Below, piece by piece: positions 1 through 8,329 of a DNA stretch of 64,000 nucleotides. The position numbers and the translations under genes are program-made. Location: the NCBI RefSeq assembly GCF_000975155.1, contig NZ_BBRG01000002.1, positions 235,049 to 299,048 of the forward strand, read 5' to 3'. The notes below the pieces were generated by a model, which was not told the DNA's origin, made no database searches, and was given only the letters and a program-made list of their open reading frames with translations. The stretch is from Demequina globuliformis (GTDB lineage Bacteria; Actinomycetota; Actinomycetes; Actinomycetales; Demequinaceae). Within the stretch, counting starts at the first letter, position 1. Every line of letters begins with the position of its first letter.

Positions 1-373
1 TGGCACGGTTGGGAAGAGCGGTGAGGTTGCCACCACTGCAACTGATTGGGGACGCCGAGTCGTCATTGTAATACTCGATCTGGACAGTGACCTCAGTCGC
101 CTGGGTGTCCGCGTTGAGTGTCAGTGGACTGAACGAGGGCGCTCCACAGGGCGACTCGTACTCGAGTTCTGCCATCGTGGCATCAATAGCCGCTTCCGCC
201 GCATGGATCTCCGTGGTCCGAAGACGGTCCCGGCCCGAGTCGTTGACAGCGACGATGGTCTGGGTGATAACGACCGCCGCGACAGCAATGCCTACGAGGG
301 CGACTCCCATCGCGGCTACGAGCGCGACGCCGTCGTCGCCTCGCGCGAATCGAGCGCGTTCGAAAAAAGACAT
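1..373 (-). CDS. Pilus assembly pilin-like protein (PilX-like), C-terminus cut by window edge
   Basis: The frame stays open from an ATG at 373 to the left edge, giving at least 124 residues. It begins MSFFERARFARGDDGVALVA, then a hydrophobic segment of about 20 residues (roughly 16-40) of the kind found in PilX/TadE-like pilus assembly proteins that start by inserting a single N-terminal helix. It lacks the canonical G-F-T-L-x-E prepilin cleavage site; GDDGVALVA is only a loose match. The start is supported by an AGGAGG Shine-Dalgarno that overlaps the stop codon of the preceding pilin gene, 11 bp upstream. It is the last visible gene of the pil operon, so a role as a minor component or assembly factor is inferred from position. 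The true length is unknown. Confidence 0.7.
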   Translation of the reverse strand, partial: MSFFERARFARGDDGVALVAAMGVALVGIAVAAVVITQTIVAVNDSGRDRLRTTEIHAAEAAIDATMAELEYESPCGAPSFSPLTLNADTQATEVTVQIEYYNDDSASPISCSGGNLTALPNRA

Positions 374-384
374 TGCGTTCCTCC

Positions 385-1065
385 TCATAGCCCCGGGATC
401 GATGAGCAATAATCCGGGGAGTAGCCAAACACCGTGTTTCTTCCGGTTACAACGGACGAGACAACTGCCGGCTTTGCCCCGGCCTCTGCTCCCGGATCAC
501 TCATCCTCAGCGTGACGCGAATATTCTGTGCCTTGGAACCGGTGGGGAGCGTAGTATCAAGCCAGAATGGCGGCCAGGACTCAGGATCGTCGGGGTCGAT
601 CACGTCGTTTGTTGGCGCGACGACATTGTTAGCCACGTTGTACCACGTCGTCGACGACGACGGGTTGCCCGCATCCCACTCCCGGTACTCGAGGTCGCCA
701 AACTGAGACGCACCGTTATGGAAAATCACCCGCCACTGGACGCACTTATCTTCGCCGTTCTCCTGCGTGTATACGCGCAGTGAGTAATTGGAGCCGACGC
801 CGGACTGCGCATGACTGTCGAGTGCAGGGTCAAGAATTACATTCCCGGAACGAATCTGTCGATCGATTTGGGATAGCCCCAAACGTGCCTGCTCAACCGA
901 TCGCGTGCGTGCAAGATTGTCCTCGGACTGATTGATCATCGTGATAAACAGAGAAAAAATGAGTGCCATCAGGGTGGAAAAGATAGTCATCGCGATGAGC
1001 AACTCGGTCAGGCTGTAGCCCTCACTGGAGCGCATGCGCACGCGCGCCTCGATGCAGTCACGCAT
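385..1065 (-). CDS. Prepilin-type N-terminal cleavage/methylation domain protein (PilW-like minor pilin)
   Basis: 226 aa. Residues 15-45 form a class III signal: G-YSLTELLIAM followed by a hydrophobic helix, with the conserved Glu five residues after the predicted cleavage site. A prepilin peptidase would cut after the Gly; none is in this window. The remaining 180 residues look like a PilW/GspJ-type globular domain with two later cysteines. The start codon overlaps the end of the preceding large pilin gene by 8 bp and the stop is followed 11 bp later by the next pilin-like gene, so the three are translationally coupled. Family assignment to PilW rather than GspH or PilV is by size and position only. 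Confidence 0.8.
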   Translation of the reverse strand: MRDCIEARVRMRSSEGYSLTELLIAMTIFSTLMALIFSLFITMINQSEDNLARTRSVEQARLGLSQIDRQIRSGNVILDPALDSHAQSGVGSNYSLRVYTQENGEDKCVQWRVIFHNGASQFGDLEYREWDAGNPSSSTTWYNVANNVVAPTNDVIDPDDPESWPPFWLDTTLPTGSKAQNIRVTLRMSDPGAEAGAKPAVVSSVVTGRNTVFGYSPDYCSSIPGL

Positions 1066-2905
1066 TCTCGGGCTCCTTGTAGGAGGCTGAGGCGGATGAG
1101 CCGTTTAGAGTCATGGTGACAGTCAAGATGAAGGGATCCCCTGCCACTGGCTCAATCGCGTAATCAATGGCCGCTGTCACGGTGCCAGTCGCTGCGGTGG
1201 TCGCGCATGCCTCTTGCTCGCACAGCGGGTCCAGGCCAGAAGGGGACTCCCCGGCTTGAGAGACAGACACGCGGCCACTCGCGGTAACAGCAACAAGGGG
1301 GTTTGACCAGGTTACCTCTGCGATGTCGGCGCCTTCGTTCGAACCAGGCGCGAGGCTCAGCGTGGAGTATCCAGACCCGTTCCAGTACTGGAGCGAACCA
1401 CTTCGCGCTATGGACGCAGGCGTCGTAGTTTGGGAAGTGCCCCTCTGAGCGAGTACCGAATCGTTGTACCCGGTGATCATGACAAGTCCGCTACCAGCGT
1501 CGCCATCGTCCCAGCTTGAACTGACAATTGCTCCCACAGATATAGTGCCGAGCTGCCGGTTGACGCCTGCAGAGGCACAGCCAGATCCTGACAATACTTC
1601 ACAACCGGTGTTCCCGTTACCTGCGAGACCTTCGATGAAACGCCCCGCCCACGCTGTCTCGACGCTCGAACCGCTCTCGTTCTGCACTCGCCCGAGACGA
1701 ACGATGTCGGGTCCGGCGTGGAGCAAAAGGTAGCCCGAGTAGGTCGTGGCGGGATTCAACCTCGCAGCGGCACACGGTTGCGTAGCGGGTACCGTGGCCG
1801 CACCCGCTCCCACCGAACAGCTTTGAGTCGTCGAAGCATCCAGCCAGCCATCACGCGGGTCGTCTGACCGACCTTCCAGTCGCAAGCCGGTAAGTCCCCC
1901 ACCAATGGTGTGGCTGGAGTTGTTGGCAGACATCACGACATCGGTTGGATTCGCCGGCGGGGCTTCAGGGCTGACGTCATCGTTTGACGCCGCGACAGAG
2001 AACGCTTCATAGCCCTCGAGCCAACCAAACGTCTCCGGCTGGTTGTTAGTATCGTCGTCATTCCAGCGGACGCCCCCGTACTGGCCCAAGGCCGTGGCGG
2101 ACGTTGTTTGCTGGCTGGACGACTGCGCGCTCGTCGAGGCAGTGCCAACCTGGATCTGATGGAATGGTGACGACCCAAACAACGGACGTGGCAAAGCGGG
2201 GTCTGTCTCGTTCTCCGGAAGCGTGGTCGCGGAAGCGGAGAACACTACGTTCCCCGAGGCTGCGTGCGAATAGTAAAGCGCCTGGCATGACGCGAGGAAC
2301 GGAGCGTTGTTTAGATCGCCGCAACCCCCAGACGGGGCGTATGCCGTCGAGAAGAGCGTCGTAACTTCTTGCGCACCGGACTTGAGGGAGTCCCATGAAA
2401 CGACGACCGCCAAGCCGTACGCGTCGTCTTGCCCAGCTTGGTCTACGGTGACGTAAGAGCGAACCGTGAACTCGGTACCCCTACCGGCAGCGTCTACTTT
2501 GAGCTGCGAGTGGGAGCCCGTGGAGTCAAAAAGTGGGGGCCAAGCACTGGTGAGGTCCTGATCGTTCGGGCCAGCGGGTGCTACATGCAGCGCAACCGCG
2601 GTTCCCTCTACATCCAACACGTTTCCAGGTGCGAATGAGTCACCACCCGAAGCGGCTTGGTAGTTGCTGGCCATGCCCTTCTTGAGCACGTTCCAGGGAA
2701 TTGCCCTCAACTGCTCCATAGCCTCGTTGGCATACGACGTTGCCTGCTGGCGGGCGTTTGAATCTGCGTTGGTGGTCAGCGCTGAAGCTTGGATACCAAT
2801 GATGGCAATAATCACAATTGCCATGACAAACATCGCCACAATCAACTCGACAAGGGTGAACCCCAGTTCATAACGATTCAGGCGCGAATTCTGCAAGCTC
2901 GTCAT
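1058..2905 (-). CDS. Oversized prepilin-like protein (615 aa) with large cysteine-paired ectodomain
   Basis: The N-terminus carries a class III prepilin signal (LGFTLVELIVAMFV, residues about 14-27) and one transmembrane helix. Typical PilV/GspI minor pilins are 120-200 aa; this has roughly 570 residues outside the helix. Eight cysteines fall in four close pairs (about residues 195/207, 363/378, 435/443, 562/567), as expected for an exported disulfide-stabilised domain. The middle is rich in Ser, Thr, Asn and Gly. I chose the ATG at 2905 because GAGAGG lies 5 bp upstream and the prepilin signal then sits close to the start; an in-frame upstream start at 2974 lacks this. Its place between pilA and the PilW-like gene suggests a pilus-tip or adhesive minor pilin. 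That role is inferred; I do not recognise the ectodomain. Confidence 0.75.
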   Translation of the reverse strand: MTSLQNSRLNRYELGFTLVELIVAMFVMAIVIIAIIGIQASALTTNADSNARQQATSYANEAMEQLRAIPWNVLKKGMASNYQAASGGDSFAPGNVLDVEGTAVALHVAPAGPNDQDLTSAWPPLFDSTGSHSQLKVDAAGRGTEFTVRSYVTVDQAGQDDAYGLAVVVSWDSLKSGAQEVTTLFSTAYAPSGGCGDLNNAPFLASCQALYYSHAASGNVVFSASATTLPENETDPALPRPLFGSSPFHQIQVGTASTSAQSSSQQTTSATALGQYGGVRWNDDDTNNQPETFGWLEGYEAFSVAASNDDVSPEAPPANPTDVVMSANNSSHTIGGGLTGLRLEGRSDDPRDGWLDASTTQSCSVGAGAATVPATQPCAAARLNPATTYSGYLLLHAGPDIVRLGRVQNESGSSVETAWAGRFIEGLAGNGNTGCEVLSGSGCASAGVNRQLGTISVGAIVSSSWDDGDAGSGLVMITGYNDSVLAQRGTSQTTTPASIARSGSLQYWNGSGYSTLSLAPGSNEGADIAEVTWSNPLVAVTASGRVSVSQAGESPSGLDPLCEQEACATTAATGTVTAAIDYAIEPVAGDPFILTVTMTLNGSSASASYKEPENA

Positions 2906-3004
2906 CGTCACCTCTCTCAGCCTAGCCAATTGCCCTGCTGGGGTGCGGCGCCGTCCATTTGAGACGAGCCACACCCCAACAGAAATTCGGAACGCGCGTT
3001 GGTA

Positions 3005-3457
3005 CTACGGCGTCGGGATTGTGGTGCCGCAGTTGCCCTCTTCGAGCCCGCCCTGCGCTGAGTACTGGTATCCCTTAGCCTTCGAGACGTCGCCCTTGTC
3101 GTTCGTGACAGAGACACACCAGGTCGTCGAATCCTTACCGGTGTTGTCACCGTTGGCAAGCGTGACGTTGTCCGAGGCCTTGCTCACGACCTCACTACCG
3201 ATCGTGTAGTCGGCGCCTGTACTTGCCTGCTCAATCTTCGGACCTGCGGTGTTGTCAACGAACCAGGTGGCAACTTCCTTGCCGAGGGTCGAGACGTCCG
3301 CCTTGGCGGCCGAGTCCTCAGCCTTCTCGCGCTGCGAGAGGAAGATCGGGATAGCGATTGCGGCGAGGATGCCGATGATGATCATGACAACGAGGAGCTC
3401 GATCAGAGTAAAACCCTGGTCCTTGTTGTCAAGCTGCTTGCGAATGCGAGCCATCAT
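3005..3457 (-). CDS. pilA: Type IV major pilin PilA
   Basis: 150 aa with a textbook prepilin leader: a short basic leader (MMARIRKQLDNKDQ), then G-FTLIELLVVMIIIGILAAIAIP, with the conserved Glu5 of the mature protein. The C-terminal part has two cysteines (in TTWCVSV and EGNCGTT) that could close the usual D-region disulfide loop. A second ATG three bases downstream is equally possible; AAAGGAA lies about 8 bp before the first. The gene is separated from pilC by 92 bp that include an AT-rich stretch (TACATAAT on the minus strand near 3480-3487), so it may have its own promoter, as abundant major pilins often do. The pilin subunit forms the pilus fibre after cleavage by a prepilin peptidase encoded elsewhere. 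Confidence 0.92.
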   Translation of the reverse strand: MMARIRKQLDNKDQGFTLIELLVVMIIIGILAAIAIPIFLSQREKAEDSAAKADVSTLGKEVATWFVDNTAGPKIEQASTGADYTIGSEVVSKASDNVTLANGDNTGKDSTTWCVSVTNDKGDVSKAKGYQYSAQGGLEEGNCGTTIPTP

Positions 3458-3549
3458 AATAATGATTCCTTTGCTTTCAATTATGTAGGTTAAGGGAACG
3501 GGTGCTCCCCTTCGCCGCTTGTGCCGCAGGGCATTCGCGGAGAAGTCTC

Positions 3550-4776
3550 TTAAGCAATCAGCTCGAAGACGCCAAAAATTGGCATATACAAAGCGATCAC
3601 CATAAATCCAACAATGCCACCAAGAACCGCAATCATCAGCGGCTCAATCAAAGAAGTAAGCTGCTCGGTCGTGGCTTCCACCTCTTGGTCGTAGAAGTCC
3701 GCGATCTTGTCGAGCATCGTGTCCAGCGCGCCGGTGTCTTCACCCACGGCCATCATCTGCACCACCATGGGCGGAAACACCGCGTGCTCCGCCAACGGTT
3801 TGGCGAGTGAGTTTCCAGTGCGGACAGACTCACGCACGTCCTTCGACGCCCGCTCGATCACGATGTTGCCGCTAGCCTCGCCCACAATGTCCAGGGCCTG
3901 CAGCACGGGCACGCCAGAACTGAGCATCGCACTCAGGTTGCGAGTGAAACGGGCGATAGAAATCTTCTGCACCAGAGCACCGAACACGGGGGCCTTGAGG
4001 TACAGCGGCTCGACTTTGCTGCGGAACTCCTTCTTATTCTTGTTCTTGTTCCACAGGAACGCGCCAACGCCAATACCAATGATGACCGGGACGATGAGGA
4101 TCTTGAGCAGGTCGGACATCGTCACGAGAATCTGCGTCAAGAACGGCAGTTCACCACCGAGTGAATCAAACATTCCCGCGAAGACAGGAACGATGAACAA
4201 CAGCATGCCGATCACAGCGAGGATCGCGATGATGAAGACGACTACGGGGTACGTCATCGCGGACTTGACCTTGCCGCGAAGCTTTACCTCGGACTCGAAG
4301 TTGGTCGCAACGGACTCGAGTACGGTGTCGAGGAAACCGCCCACCTCACCGGCGCGCACCATGTTGACCATGAGCGGCGGGAAGACCTCGTGCTTTCCGA
4401 GCGAGGTCGATAGCGCAACGCCAGCTTCCACATCGCCGCGCACGTCCTGAACAATGCGTGCGAGTGCCGGGTTCTCGGTCTGATCCCCAAGGATTGTGAG
4501 CGCGCGTAGAAGCGACAGGCCAGAACCGATCATGGTGGCCAACTGCCGCGAGGCAATAGCAATGTCTTTGAGCTTGACGCGATCGGAGATACCTGGGATC
4601 GAGATCTCGGTCTTGAGCCCGCCAGTCCTGACCTCGGTAATGCTGACGGCAGCCAGACCCATGTCGCGCAGGCGTGCAGCGACAGCTGCCTCCGAAGGCG
4701 CCTCGATGGAGCCCTTCTGGATTTTCCCGTGACTGTCACGGACCGCGTAGTCAAACTTCTTTGTCGACGTCGCCAT
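3550..4776 (-). CDS. pilC: Type IV pilus inner-membrane platform protein PilC
   Basis: 408 aa, the normal length for the GspF/PilC family. Two homologous T2SSF domains are visible, each ending in a membrane segment: one around residues 70-195 with a hydrophobic helix near 170-200 and one around 275-400 ending in a C-terminal helix. The repeated signature FPPLMVNMVRAGEVGG / FPPMVVQMMAVGEDTG is the family hallmark. PilC forms the membrane base on which PilB and PilT act. The start at 4776 lies 2 bp past the pilT stop, with GGGGGAG upstream; translation is probably coupled to pilT. Confidence 0.93.
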   Translation of the reverse strand: MATSTKKFDYAVRDSHGKIQKGSIEAPSEAAVAARLRDMGLAAVSITEVRTGGLKTEISIPGISDRVKLKDIAIASRQLATMIGSGLSLLRALTILGDQTENPALARIVQDVRGDVEAGVALSTSLGKHEVFPPLMVNMVRAGEVGGFLDTVLESVATNFESEVKLRGKVKSAMTYPVVVFIIAILAVIGMLLFIVPVFAGMFDSLGGELPFLTQILVTMSDLLKILIVPVIIGIGVGAFLWNKNKNKKEFRSKVEPLYLKAPVFGALVQKISIARFTRNLSAMLSSGVPVLQALDIVGEASGNIVIERASKDVRESVRTGNSLAKPLAEHAVFPPMVVQMMAVGEDTGALDTMLDKIADFYDQEVEATTEQLTSLIEPLMIAVLGGIVGFMVIALYMPIFGVFELIA

Positions 4777-4778
4777 GG

Positions 4779-6215
4779 CTACTGCGCTCCCCCTGCATAT
4801 GAGGTACGCCCGCACAATCGGTTGAAGTCCTCGAGGTGGTGGCACATCTCCACACCGGTCTCGTAGGAGATTCTTCCGGTCTTCACCAACTGGGCCAGGT
4901 GTTGGTCCATCGTGTGCATGCCTTGGCGCGAGCCGGCCTGGAGCATGGAGTAGATCTGGTGGGTCTTACCCTCACGGATCAGGTTGCGGATCGCAGGTGT
5001 CGCAACCATCACCTCAGTCGCGACAGCTCGACCGGGACCGTCAGACCTGCGGCACAGGGCCTGACACACAACGCCCTGCAAAGCAGACCCCAGCTGAGTC
5101 TGCACCTGCGCCTGCTGCTCCGCTGGAAAGACGTCGATGATGCGGGAGATTGTTTGTGCTGCGTCCTGCGTGTGCAAAGTGCCAAACACCAGGTGTCCGG
5201 TCTCTGCCGCCGTCAAAGCGACCTGAATAGTCTCGAGGTCACGCAACTCACCGATCAGAATCACATCGGGGTCCTGACGCAACACGTGCTTCAGGGCCTT
5301 CTGGAATGAGTGGGTGTCGGTGCCGACTTCTCGTTGGTTCACCAGCGAGGACTTGTGCCGGTGCAGGAACTCGATCGGGTCCTCCACCGTCATGATGTGC
5401 GAGGCGCGATTCCTGTTGACGAGGTCGATGAGCGACGCCAGCGTCGTGGACTTGCCGGATCCGGTGGGGCCCGTCACGAGTACGAGTCCACGCGGAAGGC
5501 CCGCGAAGTTCGACACGGTCGCTGGGACGCCCAGCGCCTCAAGCGGCTTGATCTCGTAGGGGATCACTCGGAAGGCGGCGCCGATCGAGTTGCGCTGCTG
5601 GTAGATGTTGACGCGGTAGCGGGCCTCGCCCACGAGCGCGTACGAGAAGTCCAGTTCGAGGTGCTCTTCAAATGTCTCGCGCTGCTTCTGGGTGAGGATC
5701 CCGTAGATCGAACGCTGGATCGACTCTGGTACCAGTTTTTCTAGGCCTTCGACTGGAATGAGGTTGCCATCCACGCGCATCATCGGCGGCGCGCCGGAAG
5801 TGATGTGCAGGTCGGACGCGCCAGCTCGCAACATGGAGCGCAGGGCCTCTTGAATGTCGAGGTCACCTGCCTGCTGCGGCCGGCTCATTCCTACGCGCTG
5901 CGGGGCCGTGGCCTGCTCCGCCGGCTGAGATTGGCTCATCGAAGATGCGTGCGGCGCACTGGTGGGCTGTGGCGCCGATTGGGCGGGCCTGACGCCAGCC
6001 ATGACTCCGGTAGAAGTCCTCGTCGGCTGGGCGCCCGTCGTGGGCTGCGAGCCAGGAGCAGGATTTGAAGGAGCCGAGGGCTGCGTGGCGGGCGGCGTCT
6101 GCGCCGGCGCGGCAGGCATGAACTGCGGCGAGTACGCGCCGTTGCCCTGGCCTGTCCCAGCACCCTGCTGCGCTGCCTGAGGCATGAAGCCTCCAGACGC
6201 TGCACCTTCTGCCAT
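4779..6215 (-). CDS. pilT: Type IV pilus retraction ATPase PilT, with long disordered N-terminus
   Basis: 478 aa. Residues 1 to about 115 are low-complexity (Pro, Ala, Gln, Ser, Thr), followed by a complete PilT core: ASDLHITSGAPP near 133, Walker A GPTGSGKST at 249-257, TVEDPIEF at 276-283, Walker B DPDVILIGELRD at 315-326 and the histidine box TGHLVFGTLHT at 339-349. PilT hexamers power pilus depolymerisation and retraction. Typical PilT is 340-370 aa, so the N-terminal tail is extra. GAGGGG lies 8 bp before the ATG. A promoter-like sequence with a perfect palindrome lies in the 165-bp gap after pilB, so pilT may be transcribed separately from pilB. Confidence 0.93.
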   Translation of the reverse strand: MAEGAASGGFMPQAAQQGAGTGQGNGAYSPQFMPAAPAQTPPATQPSAPSNPAPGSQPTTGAQPTRTSTGVMAGVRPAQSAPQPTSAPHASSMSQSQPAEQATAPQRVGMSRPQQAGDLDIQEALRSMLRAGASDLHITSGAPPMMRVDGNLIPVEGLEKLVPESIQRSIYGILTQKQRETFEEHLELDFSYALVGEARYRVNIYQQRNSIGAAFRVIPYEIKPLEALGVPATVSNFAGLPRGLVLVTGPTGSGKSTTLASLIDLVNRNRASHIMTVEDPIEFLHRHKSSLVNQREVGTDTHSFQKALKHVLRQDPDVILIGELRDLETIQVALTAAETGHLVFGTLHTQDAAQTISRIIDVFPAEQQAQVQTQLGSALQGVVCQALCRRSDGPGRAVATEVMVATPAIRNLIREGKTHQIYSMLQAGSRQGMHTMDQHLAQLVKTGRISYETGVEMCHHLEDFNRLCGRTSYAGGAQ

Positions 6216-6341
6216 CGCTATTCCCCTCAGCTACCACGATGAGCAAGTGCCCCTCAGCACCCGCAACTCGTGGCGATCGTTGGTCAGTCTATGGCCCCTC
6301 CACCCGCGTGGTCCAGGCCCAACACCCCTATCGGCGAGTGG

Positions 6342-6372
6342 CATATATCACTTAAGTGAGAAAGGCTTACAA
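6342..6372 (-). promoter_or_regulatory. Candidate pilT promoter with 12-bp palindromic operator
   Basis: In the gap between pilB and pilT the minus strand reads TTGTAA (6372-6367), then a perfect 12-bp palindrome TCACTTAAGTGA (6348-6359), then TGATAT/TATATG at 6350-6342. TTGTAA and TGATAT are 16 bp apart, a plausible sigma-70-type spacing, with the palindrome in the spacer. The stretch is much more AT-rich than its surroundings. A regulator bound there would block polymerase. This is inference from sequence alone. Confidence 0.45.
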
Positions 6373-6380
6373 ATTACGCA

Positions 6381-8042
6381 CTACTTCACGACGCGAAGAA
6401 GTTCCTCGACGGAAGTTAGCCCGAGCTGAGCCTTCACCCAGCCGTCGTACAGCAACGTCTCCATGCCAGCCTTTGCGGCCGAGCGCGCAATTTCAGCGCT
6501 CGACGCGCGCGACACCGCCAGGCGCTCGATCTCCTCCGTCACGGGCATAATCTCGTGCAAAGCCAACCGCCCGCGGTACCCGGTGTTTGAGCATCGGCTG
6601 CAACCCACCGGGCGGTAGAGCATCGGAGGCTCTTCATCCTCAGGATGCCCAAAGCGTTCAATCTCCTCGCGCCCTGCCCGGTACTCCTCCTTGCAGTTGG
6701 GACACAGCCGACGCGCCAGTCGCTGTGCGACAACGCAGTCAACTGCGGACCCCACGAGGAATGGCTCGATGTCCATCTCAATCAGGCGAGTGATTGCGGA
6801 CGGCGCATCATTGGTGTGCAGCGTCGACAGCACAAGGTGACCGGTCAGCGCAGCTTCGATGGAGATCTGGGCAGTTTCACCGTCACGGATCTCACCGAGG
6901 AGGACGACGTCAGGGTCGGCACGAAGAATCGACCGCAGCGCCGCGGCAAAGGTCAAGCCGGCCTTGACATTGACCTGGACCTGATTGATCCCAGGGATGC
7001 GGTACTCGACGGGGTCCTCAACGGTGATGACGTTGATTTCTGGCCTCGCCACCTGGTTGAGCGTGGCGTACAAGGTGGTGGACTTACCCGAACCCGTGGG
7101 CCCTGTCACAAGAATCATGCCGTACGGCTTGGTGTACGAGTTCCGGTACATCTTGAGGTTCTCGTCGCGGATGCCCAGATCCTCAAGATCCATCGCCGCA
7201 GTGGAGTTGTCGAGAATACGCATCACGACCTTCTCTCCCCACACCGTCGGAAGAGTCGCCACACGGAGGTCGACCTTGCGCCCGTTGTGAGTGACGGAGA
7301 GGCGCCCATCCTGCGGCTTGCGGCGCTCCGCAATGTCGATGTCAGCCATGATCTTGATGCGGCTCGTCACCGCATTCTGTGTCGACTTGGGTGCCTGCTG
7401 CATCTCGTGGAGCACGCCATCAATGCGGTAGCGAACGCCAAGGGCTTTCTCAGAGGGTTCAATGTGAATATCTGACGCACGGTCCTGAATAGCCTGGGTG
7501 ATCAACAGATTCACAAAGCGGACGATCGGCGCGTCGTCTTCAATGACCGATCCCACCTGGGAGAGGTCGAGTCCGTCTTCCTCCTCCGCAATGTCCTCAC
7601 GCAGGTTCTGCAGTTCCGCGTCCGACCTGCAGTACCTGTCGATCGCCTGGAGCACATCGTCGTGTGCCGCCACGACTGGCAGAATCTGCATGCGCGTCAT
7701 GGTGCGGAAGTCGTCGACAGCAACCACGTTGCCGGGATTGGACATAGCGATCTTGAGGATGTCGCCGTCGATCTGAATCGGGAGAGCACCGTGACGTCGG
7801 CACACTGAGTCCGGCACCAGCGCAACCGCCGTGCGGTCCACCGGGAAGTCCGCGAGCTCCACGAACTCCATGCCGACCTGGCTCGCCAGTGCCCGGACCA
7901 GTTGGCCCTCGGAGATGAGTCCCATCTCGACCAACGTGCGTCCCAGCGAAGCACCGCGTTCGCGCTGCTCGTCAATGCCGTCCATCAACTGCTCTTCGGA
8001 GAGAATGCCCTCCTCAAGCAGGATTGTCCCTAGCTGCTTCAC
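6381..8042 (-). CDS. pilB: Type IV pilus extension ATPase PilB (GspE family)
   Basis: 553 aa from the GTG at 8042. An MshEN-like N-terminal domain covers about residues 1-150 (LGTILLEEG, LGRTLVEMG). The ATPase core shows ASDIHIEP near 189, Walker A GPTGSGKST at 314-322, Walker B DPDVVLLGEIRD at 376-387 and the tetracysteine zinc site C447/C450/C481/C484. PilB drives pilus polymerisation opposite PilT. I prefer the GTG because GGAGG sits 6 bp upstream and the product begins directly at the MshEN domain; an ATG five codons earlier (8057) is the alternative. It is the first gene of the minus-strand pil operon. Confidence 0.93.
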   Translation of the reverse strand: MKQLGTILLEEGILSEEQLMDGIDEQRERGASLGRTLVEMGLISEGQLVRALASQVGMEFVELADFPVDRTAVALVPDSVCRRHGALPIQIDGDILKIAMSNPGNVVAVDDFRTMTRMQILPVVAAHDDVLQAIDRYCRSDAELQNLREDIAEEEDGLDLSQVGSVIEDDAPIVRFVNLLITQAIQDRASDIHIEPSEKALGVRYRIDGVLHEMQQAPKSTQNAVTSRIKIMADIDIAERRKPQDGRLSVTHNGRKVDLRVATLPTVWGEKVVMRILDNSTAAMDLEDLGIRDENLKMYRNSYTKPYGMILVTGPTGSGKSTTLYATLNQVARPEINVITVEDPVEYRIPGINQVQVNVKAGLTFAAALRSILRADPDVVLLGEIRDGETAQISIEAALTGHLVLSTLHTNDAPSAITRLIEMDIEPFLVGSAVDCVVAQRLARRLCPNCKEEYRAGREEIERFGHPEDEEPPMLYRPVGCSRCSNTGYRGRLALHEIMPVTEEIERLAVSRASSAEIARSAAKAGMETLLYDGWVKAQLGLTSVEELLRVVK

Positions 8043-8061
8043 GAGACTCCTCCACATTCTG

Positions 8062-8081
8062 CGTGCACCCTCAGCGTGCAC
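8062..8081 (-). promoter_or_regulatory. Inverted repeat in pilB leader
   Basis: CGTGCAC (8062-8068) and GTGCACG (8075-8081) form a perfect 7-bp inverted repeat around a 6-bp centre, ending about 20 bp before the pilB GTG. It could be an operator or an mRNA hairpin that affects ribosome access. The rest of the 287-bp gap (8043-8329) shows no gene; it must hold the divergent promoters of pilB and the HNH gene. Confidence 0.3.
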
Positions 8082-8329
8082 GGCAGGCCATCTAGATCTG
8101 CAACCTACATCGGCACGGGCTTGAGCAGGTAGTGGGGCGTGGCGAAGTGCACACTCGTAGGGGCGAGGGGCGAGGGCCGATGCCAGGGTCGCGCGACGCT
8201 CTGCGGTTCGCCCTCGCTGTATCCGCACCTCTCTCGCTGCCCTGTCCCCAGGCAGCCGAGATGGCGGGTCCTTTCCACAGAAATTGTCTATTTATCAGGC
8301 ATGTCAGTGGTCGGTGATGGAATGACTAC

